From contig JAEUHK010000127.1 of the NCBI GenBank assembly GCA_016795465.1, forward strand, positions 62,001 to 126,000: DNA of 64,000 bases, read 5' to 3'. Below, piece after piece: positions 23,676 through 32,088 of this stretch; positions within the stretch are counted from its first letter, which is position 1, and each line of letters begins with the position of its first letter. Position numbers and translations under genes: made by a program. The notes under the pieces are model-generated. The model did no database searches, was not told the origin of the DNA, and worked only from the letters and a program-made list of their open reading frames with translations. The DNA is from Verrucomicrobiaceae bacterium. GTDB taxonomy: Bacteria > Verrucomicrobiota > Verrucomicrobiia > Verrucomicrobiales > Verrucomicrobiaceae.

Positions 23676-25868
23676 TCAAGCTGCGAGCGCCATGGCTGAA
23701 TGAGGCGTGCTTATCTCCATCTGCATGAGGGAGGTCACTGGTTGCGGCTGAGGCGCTCTCGCCGCAGCCTCCCAGGTCACCTCCACGTCGGCGGCCATGA
23801 TGGCGAGCTCGCCTCCGATTCTCCAAAGCTGACCCTGCACGGCATTTTCGAGCTGTGAAAAGAGCATGCGTGGCTGCCCGGTCATGTCCGTGGAACCCAT
23901 CAACGTGGTTGCCAGCGGGCGTTGTGCCTCATCCAGCGGATCGAGCGTGCTTTGCAAGGCGGGCATCACCGTCGCGACCAGGCGGGAGATTTTCGTCTCG
24001 ATGATCTGGATTTGAGGAAGGATCTCGCGATTGCCCTGCGCCTCATACACCTCGGTGAGGATGGCTGCTGCCCGCTCATAGGGGGTGACCTCGTCCATGC
24101 GATCACTCACCTGCGACAGCACGCGCTGAGCATTCACCAATCCGCACACCCGCTGCCGCCAGGCATCCGGCACGCCCGCCTCATGGCTGTAACGCCAGGC
24201 CAAAGCCGCCGCCAAACGGGTGGCCGCCGGCATCTTGTGAGTGCGCATCTCCGCGTGCAGCGTGCGACGCTCCGCCAGCGTCTGCTCCAGCCCTTGTCGG
24301 GCATGCACTGGCGAGATCATGTTCAGCTCGAAGCACGCCAGACGCTCCAACGCATAGCCCGCGTCCAAGAGACAGATGCCAGCCGCCTGCTGCACCGCTT
24401 TTTCCTTCACCAGGCCATTTCTCGCCACACGCTGCTCGTAGCCTGCTTTGGCATTTTGGGCGGCGTGACAAGCCTCCTGCCAGTGCTCCGCGGCCGCCGC
24501 AGGCAGCGGAGGCATTTGCAATCCATCCACGTTCGCGCCGAAGAAGCGTTGCAGGGCAAGTTTGCGTTTGTCGTCCGCTTGCAGGGACTGACGAGCGCCC
24601 TCGACCGCCAGCAATTGCACACCATCCAGATCGATCCCCAGCTCGGCCTCATACCAATAGACCGAAACCATCCGGCACAAATTATCGAAGTCCTCAAACA
24701 ACTCGCTCGCCGGTGCTTCCCAGGCAAACACACCCGGAGTCTGCCTCTTCTTCGCCGAGAGGATGCGCTCCCGGTCATTCGGATGCGTGGCATACCATGG
24801 CGCCGGCTCATCACGGCTGAGGTCCTGCAGCTTGTTCAGCAGCGGCGCGGGCATCTTTGCCTCCACATGGCGCAGCATCAGCGGCAGATTATCCGGCAGT
24901 TCCCGCTGGCGATGGAGACGCTCCGCATCCGCCAGCACCTTCTCGTGCGCCGCGCTGAGCACACGCAGCCTCATCGCCGTGCGGGCAAACTCCTCGCTCC
25001 CCGCCACCTCGGCCTCATACGCATCGGCATCATGCTCCATCTGGCGTGACATGTAGCCGCTGAGAGCCGAGCTGATCATCATCAAACCACGCAGCACGAG
25101 CCGGCTCGTCCCCACCATGGCCTGCGTCAGTTTTCCCACCAGCCCCACACGCCAGTCATCATCGTCGGTGAACGATTGCAGGTAATCATCGAAGCCATCC
25201 CGCACATACACCGCATCGGCGAACCAGCCGTGGATGCATCTCACCGCATAGTTTGCCCGCATCCCTGCACCTTGCGCGAAATGACCCAGCTCATGTGCCA
25301 GCACGCCGGTGAACTGCCGGGCGGTCATTCCTGCTGCCAGCGGCATCCCGATCCTCAGCACCAGATCATTGCCAAAGCAGCTCAACAACCCGCGGCGAAA
25401 GCTTGCCGAGGCATTCACATCCGCATCCACATGCACCTCACGCGGCATCGGTGCACCGGTCAGTTCACAAATCCTCTCGATCAACGCAAACAACGCCGGC
25501 TGGCCACGCGCATCCAGAGTTAATAGGTGCGGCTTTCTGCTGGCCGGGGCAAAAAGCGGCTTCACCAGGCACACCACCACCGCGCCAATCATCGCGGCGA
25601 CCATGAGATACATCCCCCAAGGCCACACCATCAGCCTTCCGCTTGTTTGATCCGTCCAGCTCAGATGCTCCACCAGATGCCATTTGAGCACCAGCAGCAC
25701 GCCGCCGACCATCATCAGGTAGATCAACGGCAGCACCAGCATGGCCATCAGCACCAGCAGCACCCCGGCACGATAGCCGAGCGAGACCCGCGGGCGCTGA
25801 ATGCCTCCAGTGAATGCAGCCAGCACACGCTCGACTCGCTGCCCTGAGGATGGGACGGCACGCTGCAT
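23676..25868 (-). CDS. Large M48-family membrane metalloprotease
   Basis: A 730-residue membrane protein. Two hydrophobic hairpins lie near residues 33-65 and 80-105. They are followed by a peptidase M48 domain with the zinc motif HELGH (residues 192-196) and the downstream glutamate in EHDADAYEAEVAG. Further helices surround residues 240-265. The last 400 residues are alpha-helical and not recognised. This matches the HtpX/Ste24-like proteases that handle membrane proteins, but the protein is more than twice HtpX length. It stands alone on the minus strand and converges with obgE. Confidence 0.87.
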   Translation of the reverse strand: MQRAVPSSGQRVERVLAAFTGGIQRPRVSLGYRAGVLLVLMAMLVLPLIYLMMVGGVLLVLKWHLVEHLSWTDQTSGRLMVWPWGMYLMVAAMIGAVVVCLVKPLFAPASRKPHLLTLDARGQPALFALIERICELTGAPMPREVHVDADVNASASFRRGLLSCFGNDLVLRIGMPLAAGMTARQFTGVLAHELGHFAQGAGMRANYAVRCIHGWFADAVYVRDGFDDYLQSFTDDDDWRVGLVGKLTQAMVGTSRLVLRGLMMISSALSGYMSRQMEHDADAYEAEVAGSEEFARTAMRLRVLSAAHEKVLADAERLHRQRELPDNLPLMLRHVEAKMPAPLLNKLQDLSRDEPAPWYATHPNDRERILSAKKRQTPGVFAWEAPASELFEDFDNLCRMVSVYWYEAELGIDLDGVQLLAVEGARQSLQADDKRKLALQRFFGANVDGLQMPPLPAAAAEHWQEACHAAQNAKAGYEQRVARNGLVKEKAVQQAAGICLLDAGYALERLACFELNMISPVHARQGLEQTLAERRTLHAEMRTHKMPAATRLAAALAWRYSHEAGVPDAWRQRVCGLVNAQRVLSQVSDRMDEVTPYERAAAILTEVYEAQGNREILPQIQIIETKISRLVATVMPALQSTLDPLDEAQRPLATTLMGSTDMTGQPRMLFSQLENAVQGQLWRIGGELAIMAADVEVTWEAAARAPQPQPVTSLMQMEISTPHSAMALAA

Positions 25869-25975
25869 GTGCAGGTACTCACGGGTGAGCCATTCACCGC
25901 GTCAAATTGAAGCTTCTCTCATGTTCAAGACGCAACCCTCGCAACAATGACATCTCACTGTCGCCGCATGATGCC

Positions 25976-27298
25976 TCACTTCTCCGCTGCCACCGGCGTG
26001 TAGGAGGCGGCGAGATCGACTTTGAAGCGCCAGTTGATGATCTCGGCCTGCGGGGCGTCCTGGCGTTGGTAGGTCAATGAGGCCACGACCTCTTCGCGGC
26101 GGATGCGATAGGGAAACTGGTAGCGCACGGTTTTCGAGGCTTCGTCGTAAAGCGCTGGCACGGTGCCGAGGCCGCCGATGCGGAGCTTCACGCTCTCGGG
26201 AAGCACAGCACCGGCGTTGGAGAGGTTCGCCTCAATGAGCGGGCGACGGTCGGTGATGGTGGCGTCGGGCTTCGGGGTGAGTTCGACGATCAATTTGCCG
26301 CTCTCGTCCTTCGCATCGGCGAGGACAAACTTGTTCGAGGCGACATCGCCACGGCCGCGGAAGCTGGTGGCGAGCTTGAAGTTCGTGTCGCTGTCCCCGT
26401 GGATGATGTAGCGGCCGAGTTTTCCGTTCGGTGTCTCCCAGCCGACCTTCTGGCCGTTCACCGTGACGAGGCTTTCGTAGCCAATTTGAAGGCCGGTCTC
26501 CATGATGGCATCGTCAAAGACGCCGTAAGGATAGGCAAAGGAGGGAATCTTTACCTTGAGGTTCTGCTCCAGGAACTCACGCGAGTCCTTCAGCTCGGAG
26601 AGAATCCACTGCTGATACTCGGCGTCGGTCATTTTGGCCTTCGGCTTCTTTTTGAGGCTCTCATGCGAGACGCTGTGGCTGCCGATCTCGCAGCCGTGCT
26701 GCATCATCTCCTTGATTTGAGCCCAGCTCATCGAGCGGCCGCCGATGTTCACATACTTCTTGTAAAGATAGACCGTGAACGGGAAGCCAAACTCCTTCAG
26801 CACCGGATACGCGTAGGTGTACACGCCTTCCCAACCATCGTCGAAGGTGATCACGATGGCCTCCTGCGGGATGTTTTTCTCACCACGCTTCCACGCCATC
26901 ACATCAGCCAGCGGGATGACGGGGATCTGCGAGTCTTTGATGGCCTGCATCTGCTCGCGGAACTTCGAGCCCGCGATGAGCATCGGGCTGCCGCCGCGGT
27001 CACGCACGTCGTGGTAACCGAGGATCGACACGGTGGCGGACTTGTTCAGTTCAAAGGCGGGTGCGGCAGGAATCACCGGTTCCGGCGCGGCGGCTTCGAG
27101 CATGGCGGAATCCTTGAGCTTCTTCTCGATGAGCTCCTGCTCGGGCGTGAGCTGCGGCTCGGCCGGCTTGGGCGCGGGCTTCGGCGGCAGGGCGCCGCTT
27201 TTCTCCGCGAGACGCTCCAGCTTGTCCTGGATGCGCTTGCACGAGGGCATCGCCGCGAGGGACAGCAGGGCAAAGATCGAAAGCGTGAGGCGGTGCAT
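25976..27298 (-). CDS. Polysaccharide deacetylase-family lipoprotein
   Basis: A 440-residue lipoprotein from the ATG at 27298, with lipobox LAAMPSC and Cys20 as anchor. A Pro/Lys/Glu-rich linker (residues 30-75) leads to a NodB-homology domain. It has the metal and catalytic motifs TFDDGWEG, GSHSVSHESL and FAYPYGVFDD. A C-terminal beta-rich domain of about 110 residues follows, ending in VDLAASYTP. The enzyme class removes N- or O-acetyl groups from glycans at the cell surface. It is the last gene of a four-gene operon (16 bp after the previous stop) whose other three products are related exported proteins. Confidence 0.9.
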   Translation of the reverse strand: MHRLTLSIFALLSLAAMPSCKRIQDKLERLAEKSGALPPKPAPKPAEPQLTPEQELIEKKLKDSAMLEAAAPEPVIPAAPAFELNKSATVSILGYHDVRDRGGSPMLIAGSKFREQMQAIKDSQIPVIPLADVMAWKRGEKNIPQEAIVITFDDGWEGVYTYAYPVLKEFGFPFTVYLYKKYVNIGGRSMSWAQIKEMMQHGCEIGSHSVSHESLKKKPKAKMTDAEYQQWILSELKDSREFLEQNLKVKIPSFAYPYGVFDDAIMETGLQIGYESLVTVNGQKVGWETPNGKLGRYIIHGDSDTNFKLATSFRGRGDVASNKFVLADAKDESGKLIVELTPKPDATITDRRPLIEANLSNAGAVLPESVKLRIGGLGTVPALYDEASKTVRYQFPYRIRREEVVASLTYQRQDAPQAEIINWRFKVDLAASYTPVAAEK

Positions 27299-27314
27299 GC
27301 GAGAGGGGAAAAAG

Positions 27315-28025
27315 CTACGAGGCCGGTTTGGCCGGCGTGATGAAAAGGTGGCGCAAGATGAGGCTGGAACTCGATTTGTCACCCGCCGTGATGCGCAGAT
27401 CACGGGCGCGGAGGTCGCCGGGCAAGGTGACGCGGCCCAGGCGCAGCACGCGGTAGGTTTCCGCATCCTTGGTGACCTTTTCCACCGGCAGCTCGGCCTC
27501 GATCTGCTGACCGGCGAGGTCCACCACGAGCTTCAGCGGCGCGGAGAGCACCGGGCAGGCATACTCGAGGTGCAGCTCGTAACTGCCCGCGGCCATGAAT
27601 TCCACGCGCCACTCCATCTCGCCGATCTTCGCGGTCGGTTCGACGGACACGCTGCCCTTTGAAAGCGCGGGCGAGAGGGCGATGACGGCCTGCGCGGCTT
27701 CCTTCGGCTTCGGCGGTGCCTCCGGCATGGGCATCGGCATCGCGCCACCGGCGGTTGGCTGCGCACGAGCCGTGGCGAGGTCGATCACGCCGCCGCGTTT
27801 CAGCAGCTCCTGCACGCGGGCGATCTCGGCGAGGTAGGGTGCCTTGTCGGTGGCACTCGCCGCGGCTTTTTGCAGCCCGATCAGATACTGGCTGATGAGC
27901 GGGATGTGTCGTGTGCTGAGCTCCCGCTGATAAATGGCCTCCATCTGCTCCAGCGTGGCGGGCGCAGTCGTCTGCGCCTGCGAGGAGGCGATGGCAAAAA
28001 GTACGATGAAGCAGGCACGGATCAT
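27315..28025 (-). CDS. Exported protein, coiled coil plus C-terminal beta domain (family A, copy 3)
   Basis: A 236-residue protein with a signal peptide (residues 1-18, ending SSQAQ). An N-terminal helical segment (about residues 24-80) with YQRELSTRHIPLISQYLIGL is followed by a Pro/Met-rich linker. A C-terminal beta domain begins AGSYELHLEYACP and ends ILRHLFITPA. The same order and key residues (Gly-x-Tyr-x-x-x-Leu, then a terminal hydrophobic strand) recur in the two genes upstream, so the three look like paralogues. Its ATG overlaps the stop of the preceding gene by 4 bp. I recognise no named family. Confidence 0.75.
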   Translation of the reverse strand: MIRACFIVLFAIASSQAQTTAPATLEQMEAIYQRELSTRHIPLISQYLIGLQKAAASATDKAPYLAEIARVQELLKRGGVIDLATARAQPTAGGAMPMPMPEAPPKPKEAAQAVIALSPALSKGSVSVEPTAKIGEMEWRVEFMAAGSYELHLEYACPVLSAPLKLVVDLAGQQIEAELPVEKVTKDAETYRVLRLGRVTLPGDLRARDLRITAGDKSSSSLILRHLFITPAKPAS

Positions 28026-29470
28026 TTCTTCGAAGGATGTTCGTGGCTCAGCGCCCAGGCGCCGGAGGGCGGCACGCGGGTCTTCGCGGCCTGCTCGCGG
28101 GCGAAGAGGGATTTCAGCAAGGTGTTCTCGCCCATGCCGCTCTTGTTTCCGGGTGGCACATACAGCGCGGCGAGGCCTTGATCGATCAGTACATTTTGAT
28201 ACAGGCCGACTTCCGGCAAAAAGACCAGCGCCTCCAGATAGTCGGTGCCTTCACGGGGAGGTTTGGCCACGAGCCGGAGCTTTTTGCCACGCAGATAGCC
28301 GGCGGTGAATTCCTGCGCGGCTCGTCCCACGGCCAGCGCATCCTCCGTGTCGATGCGAAACCTCGTCGCGACGGAGCTGAGCGATTTGTCATCGCTCTTC
28401 ACGGGCGGACACACGACCCACAGCAGGCGCACCTTTCGCTCTCGGCCTTCGTGCAGCACGTTGAAGCGGTCACCCGTCTCGGGCTCACCGTCGGCAAGTG
28501 TGGCTTCGATGACCTCATCGAAACCATCCAGATGCCCGGTGGCATCCGCGAGCGAGCGTGGTGGCGAAAACCGCGGCTTCTCGTCCTTTTTCTCCGCCAG
28601 ACGCTCCAGACGCTTCAACTCGGTCTTCACCTCGTTTTGATTCTTTGAGGCGATTTGCTCCAATTCAGTCCGATAAGCGTCCAAGACAGCTTTTTGAGCT
28701 TCCGCGAGTTCACTGGCCAAAGTCGAGCGAAGGGCCTCCAGCGCCGCTTTCGCATCCACGGGCTCTGTTTGAGCCAGCGGAGCGGCTTCCGTGACCGGGA
28801 CGAGTTTCAGGCCGCGCAGCCTCAGGATGTTTGCGGGATAACCACTCGCGGCTACGAGGCGCAGCGTGAGGGGCGTGCGTGTGAAGGTCATCTCCGCACT
28901 TTGCACCTTCGCGAAGGTCGTCTCGTCGGCGCTGCGTGCGATCTCGACGCTGACGCGATTGTTTGAGGCGCTCGCGAGGCCGGTCACCTCGCCAAACTCG
29001 AACACCGCCTTCTCCTGCGGCTGCAATTTCGCCGAAGCAAAGGCCACCGGGGCATCCGTCATGTTCGCCTCGAACTCCAGGCGATACTTTCCCGGCGTGA
29101 GACGAAACAGCGACCACTCCACGCCGCTGCCGCTCGAACGAAAATTGCCCAGTGACTCGCCCGAGGCCTGCGCCGAACCCATCAGCCGCGTGCCAACCAG
29201 CGAAAGCGCCACCGCGTTCGTGCTTTCCACCCCTTGGTAGATCGCCTCAAGCTGCTGGCGACGCTGCTGAAACTGCTTCGCCTGCTCATAATCCCCCGCC
29301 GCCGCCAGCGCCGTCTCGCGAGCCGCGAGAGCCAGCACATACTGCTCGGTGACTTTTTGCGAATCGGTCAGCGCCTTGCTCAACAACGCCTGCCGTGCCT
29401 CGACTAGATCCGCTGGCTCCTGCGCGGTAAGGCTGGTGGCAAAGAGCAAGGCGAAGAAAATCTCACGCAA
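28022..29470 (-). CDS. Exported protein, coiled coil, beta domain and degenerate nuclease-like domain (family A, copy 2)
   Basis: With a TTG start at 29470 this gives 482 residues and a clean signal peptide, MREIFFALLFATSLTAQ. Longer frames (TTG 29611, ATG 29596, ATG 29539) would translate a 76-bp palindromic element first. A helical region precedes a beta domain starting PGKYRLEFEANM and ending LRGLKLVPV, like its two neighbours. After a second coiled coil comes a C-terminal domain resembling staphylococcal nuclease, with RKVRLLWVVCPPV. The acidic and arginine catalytic positions of that fold appear replaced, so it may be inactive. It ends with a 4-bp overlap with the next gene. Confidence 0.75.
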   Translation of the reverse strand: MREIFFALLFATSLTAQEPADLVEARQALLSKALTDSQKVTEQYVLALAARETALAAAGDYEQAKQFQQRRQQLEAIYQGVESTNAVALSLVGTRLMGSAQASGESLGNFRSSGSGVEWSLFRLTPGKYRLEFEANMTDAPVAFASAKLQPQEKAVFEFGEVTGLASASNNRVSVEIARSADETTFAKVQSAEMTFTRTPLTLRLVAASGYPANILRLRGLKLVPVTEAAPLAQTEPVDAKAALEALRSTLASELAEAQKAVLDAYRTELEQIASKNQNEVKTELKRLERLAEKKDEKPRFSPPRSLADATGHLDGFDEVIEATLADGEPETGDRFNVLHEGRERKVRLLWVVCPPVKSDDKSLSSVATRFRIDTEDALAVGRAAQEFTAGYLRGKKLRLVAKPPREGTDYLEALVFLPEVGLYQNVLIDQGLAALYVPPGNKSGMGENTLLKSLFAREQAAKTRVPPSGAWALSHEHPSKK

Positions 29471-29536
29471 AGGCGCAAAGGCGCAAAGTCCTGAAAGCCT
29501 CTGGGAACCTTTGCGAACGTTGCCCTTTGCGTGAGA
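29461..29536. repeat. 76-bp palindromic element, copy 1
   Basis: It begins TCTCACGCAAAGGCGCAAAG and ends CTTTGCGTGAGA, with an imperfect inner part of the right arm. The length and both ends match the element at 38713-38788 exactly. It lies in the 5' region of the family A copy 2 gene. Read on the minus strand, its end supplies the TTG from which a good signal peptide begins. Confidence 0.85.
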
Positions 29537-29607
29537 CATCTCTGCGGATTTCACGTCCGAAGCAGGGGAGTCAAAACTGGAGAGCAGCAAACGCATGAGA
29601 AAGGGAT

Positions 29608-30300
29608 TCAACGGGAAGCCGGCACCAGGGTGACGCCGAGGAGCTGCATGAGGTTGTCTTTGAAAACGGTGGTCGCGGTGAGAGTGAGCGTTCTTGAGCC
29701 TTCGCTGAGCTTCAGCGTGCCGAGGTTTCGATCCTCCGGACCTTTGAGCGTGGTCTCGATGGGACCCGTGAGCGTGAAGCGGGATTCCTTGGCCGTGAGG
29801 CTACCACCTTCCAGCGGACCGCAGCGATAGCGCAGCACGACTTCGTAACCGCCGGGCGGCAGCGCCGGCAGCTTCCACTCCGCCGAGGCACCGGGTCGCG
29901 TCCAGCCGGTGATGGCACCGCCCTCGCGTTTCACTTCCTTCAGCACGGCTGAATCAATCGAGAGCGTGATCTTGTCGCCCAGCTCCGCGGCCTTCATCGA
30001 AACCTCACGCGATTGCAGCAGCAGCAGCTCCTTGTCGAGCCGCTCGATCTCATGCTGGAGCTTCAACCGCTCCTCGCGGGCTCGGATGGCTCCGTCGTAG
30101 TCACGAGCCACCGCGAGCTTTTTTTCCAGCGCGGCCAGCTCCGACATCTGCCGCTTCACCGGCCCCAGCGTAGCCGCGATCCACGACCGCTCGAAGTTCA
30201 ACCGCAGCGCCGCCACCTCCTGCGCACACGCCGTGGCAGCCAGCCCCGCGCCAAGCAGCAGGCAGGCGCCCAGACGGCGCAAAGACACAGCAGTTTCCAT
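29608..30300 (-). CDS. Exported protein, coiled coil plus C-terminal beta domain (family A, copy 1)
   Basis: A 230-residue protein, first gene of the operon, with a signal peptide (about residues 1-27, ending ATACAQE). Residues 30-100 form a charged coiled coil with LAALEKKLAVARDYDGAIRA. A beta-rich C-terminal domain includes PGGYEVVLRYRCG and ends LLGVTLVPAS, matching the ends of the next two gene products. I recognise no named family. The pattern of helix bundle plus small beta sandwich suggests a structural or glycan-binding envelope protein. It is divergent from the ThuA-like gene, with an inverted repeat between them. Confidence 0.75.
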   Translation of the reverse strand: METAVSLRRLGACLLLGAGLAATACAQEVAALRLNFERSWIAATLGPVKRQMSELAALEKKLAVARDYDGAIRAREERLKLQHEIERLDKELLLLQSREVSMKAAELGDKITLSIDSAVLKEVKREGGAITGWTRPGASAEWKLPALPPGGYEVVLRYRCGPLEGGSLTAKESRFTLTGPIETTLKGPEDRNLGTLKLSEGSRTLTLTATTVFKDNLMQLLGVTLVPASR

Positions 30301-30342
30301 TCGATTGAAGAGCGCTGAGCGTAGCGAAAAGCCCCCCTCCGC

Positions 30343-30367
30343 ACAAGGACCAAAGCGGTGTCCTTGT
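30343..30367. repeat. Inverted repeat in a divergent promoter region
   Basis: Perfect 8-bp arms ACAAGGAC (30343-30350) and GTCCTTGT (30360-30367) are separated by nine bases. The right arm continues into TTT. It lies in the 126-bp gap between divergent genes starting at 30300 and 30427. It could be an operator for a dimeric regulator, a hairpin, or another dispersed palindrome. Confidence 0.5.
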
Positions 30368-30426
30368 TTTGAGCCAAACGATCACAAGAACCCCCTCCGC
30401 CGCGGCGTTTGATGCGCCCGCCAGCC

Positions 30427-31437
30427 ATGAAACGACTCTCGCTCTCCCTCCTCGCCGCCCTTGCTTTCTCCCCGCTGCTGCCCGCCGCGGATCATGTGGT
30501 CTATGAACCTGCCGGAAAGGCCGCTGGCAAGCATGTCGTGCTGCTCTCCGGTGATGAGGAATACCGCAGCGAGGAGGCGATGCCGATGCTCGGCAAGCTG
30601 CTCAGCCAGCGTCATGGCTTCAAATGCACCGTACTCTTCAGCCTCAATGACAAAGGCGAGATCGATCCCGGTGCCGGCGGCAGTCTAAGCCATCCGGAGG
30701 CCCTCGATACCGCGGACGCCATCGTGATGCTGCTACGCTTTCGGCATTGGGATGTGGCTACGAGCGGTAAATTCCAGGCAGCCATCAATCGCGGCGTGCC
30801 CATCATCGCCCTGCGCACGAGCACGCATGCCTTCAGCGGCTATCCGAAGGACAGCCCCTTCGCCGTTTGGAACTGGAACAACCCCGATGGCGGCTGGGGC
30901 GAAAAAGTGCTCGGTGAGACGTGGGTCAGCCATTGGGGCAAGCACAAGGTCGAGGCTACGAAAGGCATCATCGAGGCCGCGAATGCCTCCCATCCCGTGC
31001 TGCGTGGTGTGAGCTCTCTCTTTGGCAATACCGACGTGTATGAAGCCGCCCCGCCCGCTGATGCCGTCATCCTCGCCCGCGGCCAGGTGCTGCAGGGCAT
31101 GACGGCGGACACACCACCTGCCAGCTACCGCAAGGCCACCGCCGCGAAGGTCGAGCAAGACGTGAACAGCCCCATGATGCCCGTCGCCTGGACCCGCAGC
31201 GTAAAAAACGACAAAGGCGGCGAAAACAAGATCCTCTGCACCACGATGGGAGCCGCCACTGACCTCACGGATGAGGGTCTGCGCCGCCTCGTGATCAACG
31301 GCGTGTATTGGGGCCTCGGCCTCGAAGTGCCGGAGAAGGCGGATGCCAGCCTCGTCGGCGATTACCAGCCCACGATGTATGGCTTCAAAGGCAACAAGCA
31401 GGGCCTGAAGCCGGATGACTTCGTGCTCGCGAAGTGA
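30427..31437 (+). CDS. ThuA-like domain protein, exported
   Basis: A 336-residue exported protein with a signal peptide from the ATG at 30427 (MKRLSLSLLAALAFS, cleaved near LPAAD). The body is a ThuA/class I glutamine amidotransferase-like fold, with HVVLLSGDEEYRSEE, DAIVMLLRFRHW, GVPIIALRTSTHAFSG and a late ILCTTMGAATDL segment. ThuA-like proteins are linked to trehalose or disaccharide use and are common beside Gfo/Idh/MocA oxidoreductases in this phylum. The catalytic role is uncertain. It is followed at 48 bp by gmhB on the same strand. Confidence 0.87.
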   Translation: MKRLSLSLLAALAFSPLLPAADHVVYEPAGKAAGKHVVLLSGDEEYRSEEAMPMLGKLLSQRHGFKCTVLFSLNDKGEIDPGAGGSLSHPEALDTADAIVMLLRFRHWDVATSGKFQAAINRGVPIIALRTSTHAFSGYPKDSPFAVWNWNNPDGGWGEKVLGETWVSHWGKHKVEATKGIIEAANASHPVLRGVSSLFGNTDVYEAAPPADAVILARGQVLQGMTADTPPASYRKATAAKVEQDVNSPMMPVAWTRSVKNDKGGENKILCTTMGAATDLTDEGLRRLVINGVYWGLGLEVPEKADASLVGDYQPTMYGFKGNKQGLKPDDFVLAK

Positions 31438-31485
31438 TGCCGCGGCCTTTGCAGCCGTGCAAAGGCTCGCCATCCTCGCCGCCGC

Positions 31486-32049
31486 ATGATTGACTCCCCT
31501 TCCCCGCTCCGGCCCGCCGTGTTCTTTGACCGCGATGGCGTGGTCAATGTGTCTCCCGGTGAAGGCTATGTGCTGTGCGAGGAGGATTTTCACCTCAGCC
31601 CCGGCATCGTCGAGGCGCTCGCCCTCTGCAAGCAGCGTGGCTTTCAGCTCATCCTCGTCACCAGCCAGCAGGGCGTGGGCAAGGGGCTCATGAGCCAGGC
31701 CACGCTCGATGCCATCCACGCCGGCATGCAGCGCACGCTGGCCGCCGCCGATGCTGCTTTCGATGGCATCTACTCCTGCACCCACCTCTCCGGCTCCTGC
31801 ACCTGCCGCAAACCGAGCCCCGAGATGATCCTGCGGGCGCAAAAGGATCATCAACTCGATCTCACGCAAAGCTGGCTCGTCGGCGATCACGACCGCGACA
31901 TCCAGATGGCGATCAATGCCGGCGTGCCCTCCACCCTCCGCATCCTCAGCCATCACGAGCCGGGCGTGCAGGCCACGCACACGATCGCCACCACCGCGGA
32001 TCTCGCCACGGTGCTCGATCGCGTGCTGCCGCGGCACATTGTGTCTTGA
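31486..32049 (+). CDS. gmhB: HAD-IIIA phosphatase, heptose 1,7-bisphosphate phosphatase-like
   Basis: A 187-residue HAD hydrolase. The nucleophile motif FFDRDGVVN carries the paired aspartates (D15 and D17). The zinc-binding loop characteristic of GmhB is CTHLSGSCTCRKP, and the acidic motif GDHDRDIQMA is intact. GmhB removes the 1-phosphate from heptose bisphosphate during lipopolysaccharide core synthesis. The related histidinol-phosphatase is the alternative. The 40-bp gap to the next same-strand gene suggests possible co-transcription. ATG at 31486. Confidence 0.87.
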   Translation: MIDSPSPLRPAVFFDRDGVVNVSPGEGYVLCEEDFHLSPGIVEALALCKQRGFQLILVTSQQGVGKGLMSQATLDAIHAGMQRTLAAADAAFDGIYSCTHLSGSCTCRKPSPEMILRAQKDHQLDLTQSWLVGDHDRDIQMAINAGVPSTLRILSHHEPGVQATHTIATTADLATVLDRVLPRHIVS

Positions 32050-32088
32050 AGACGCGATGCCTTTCAGCACTTTCAGCGCCGCCCCCAC

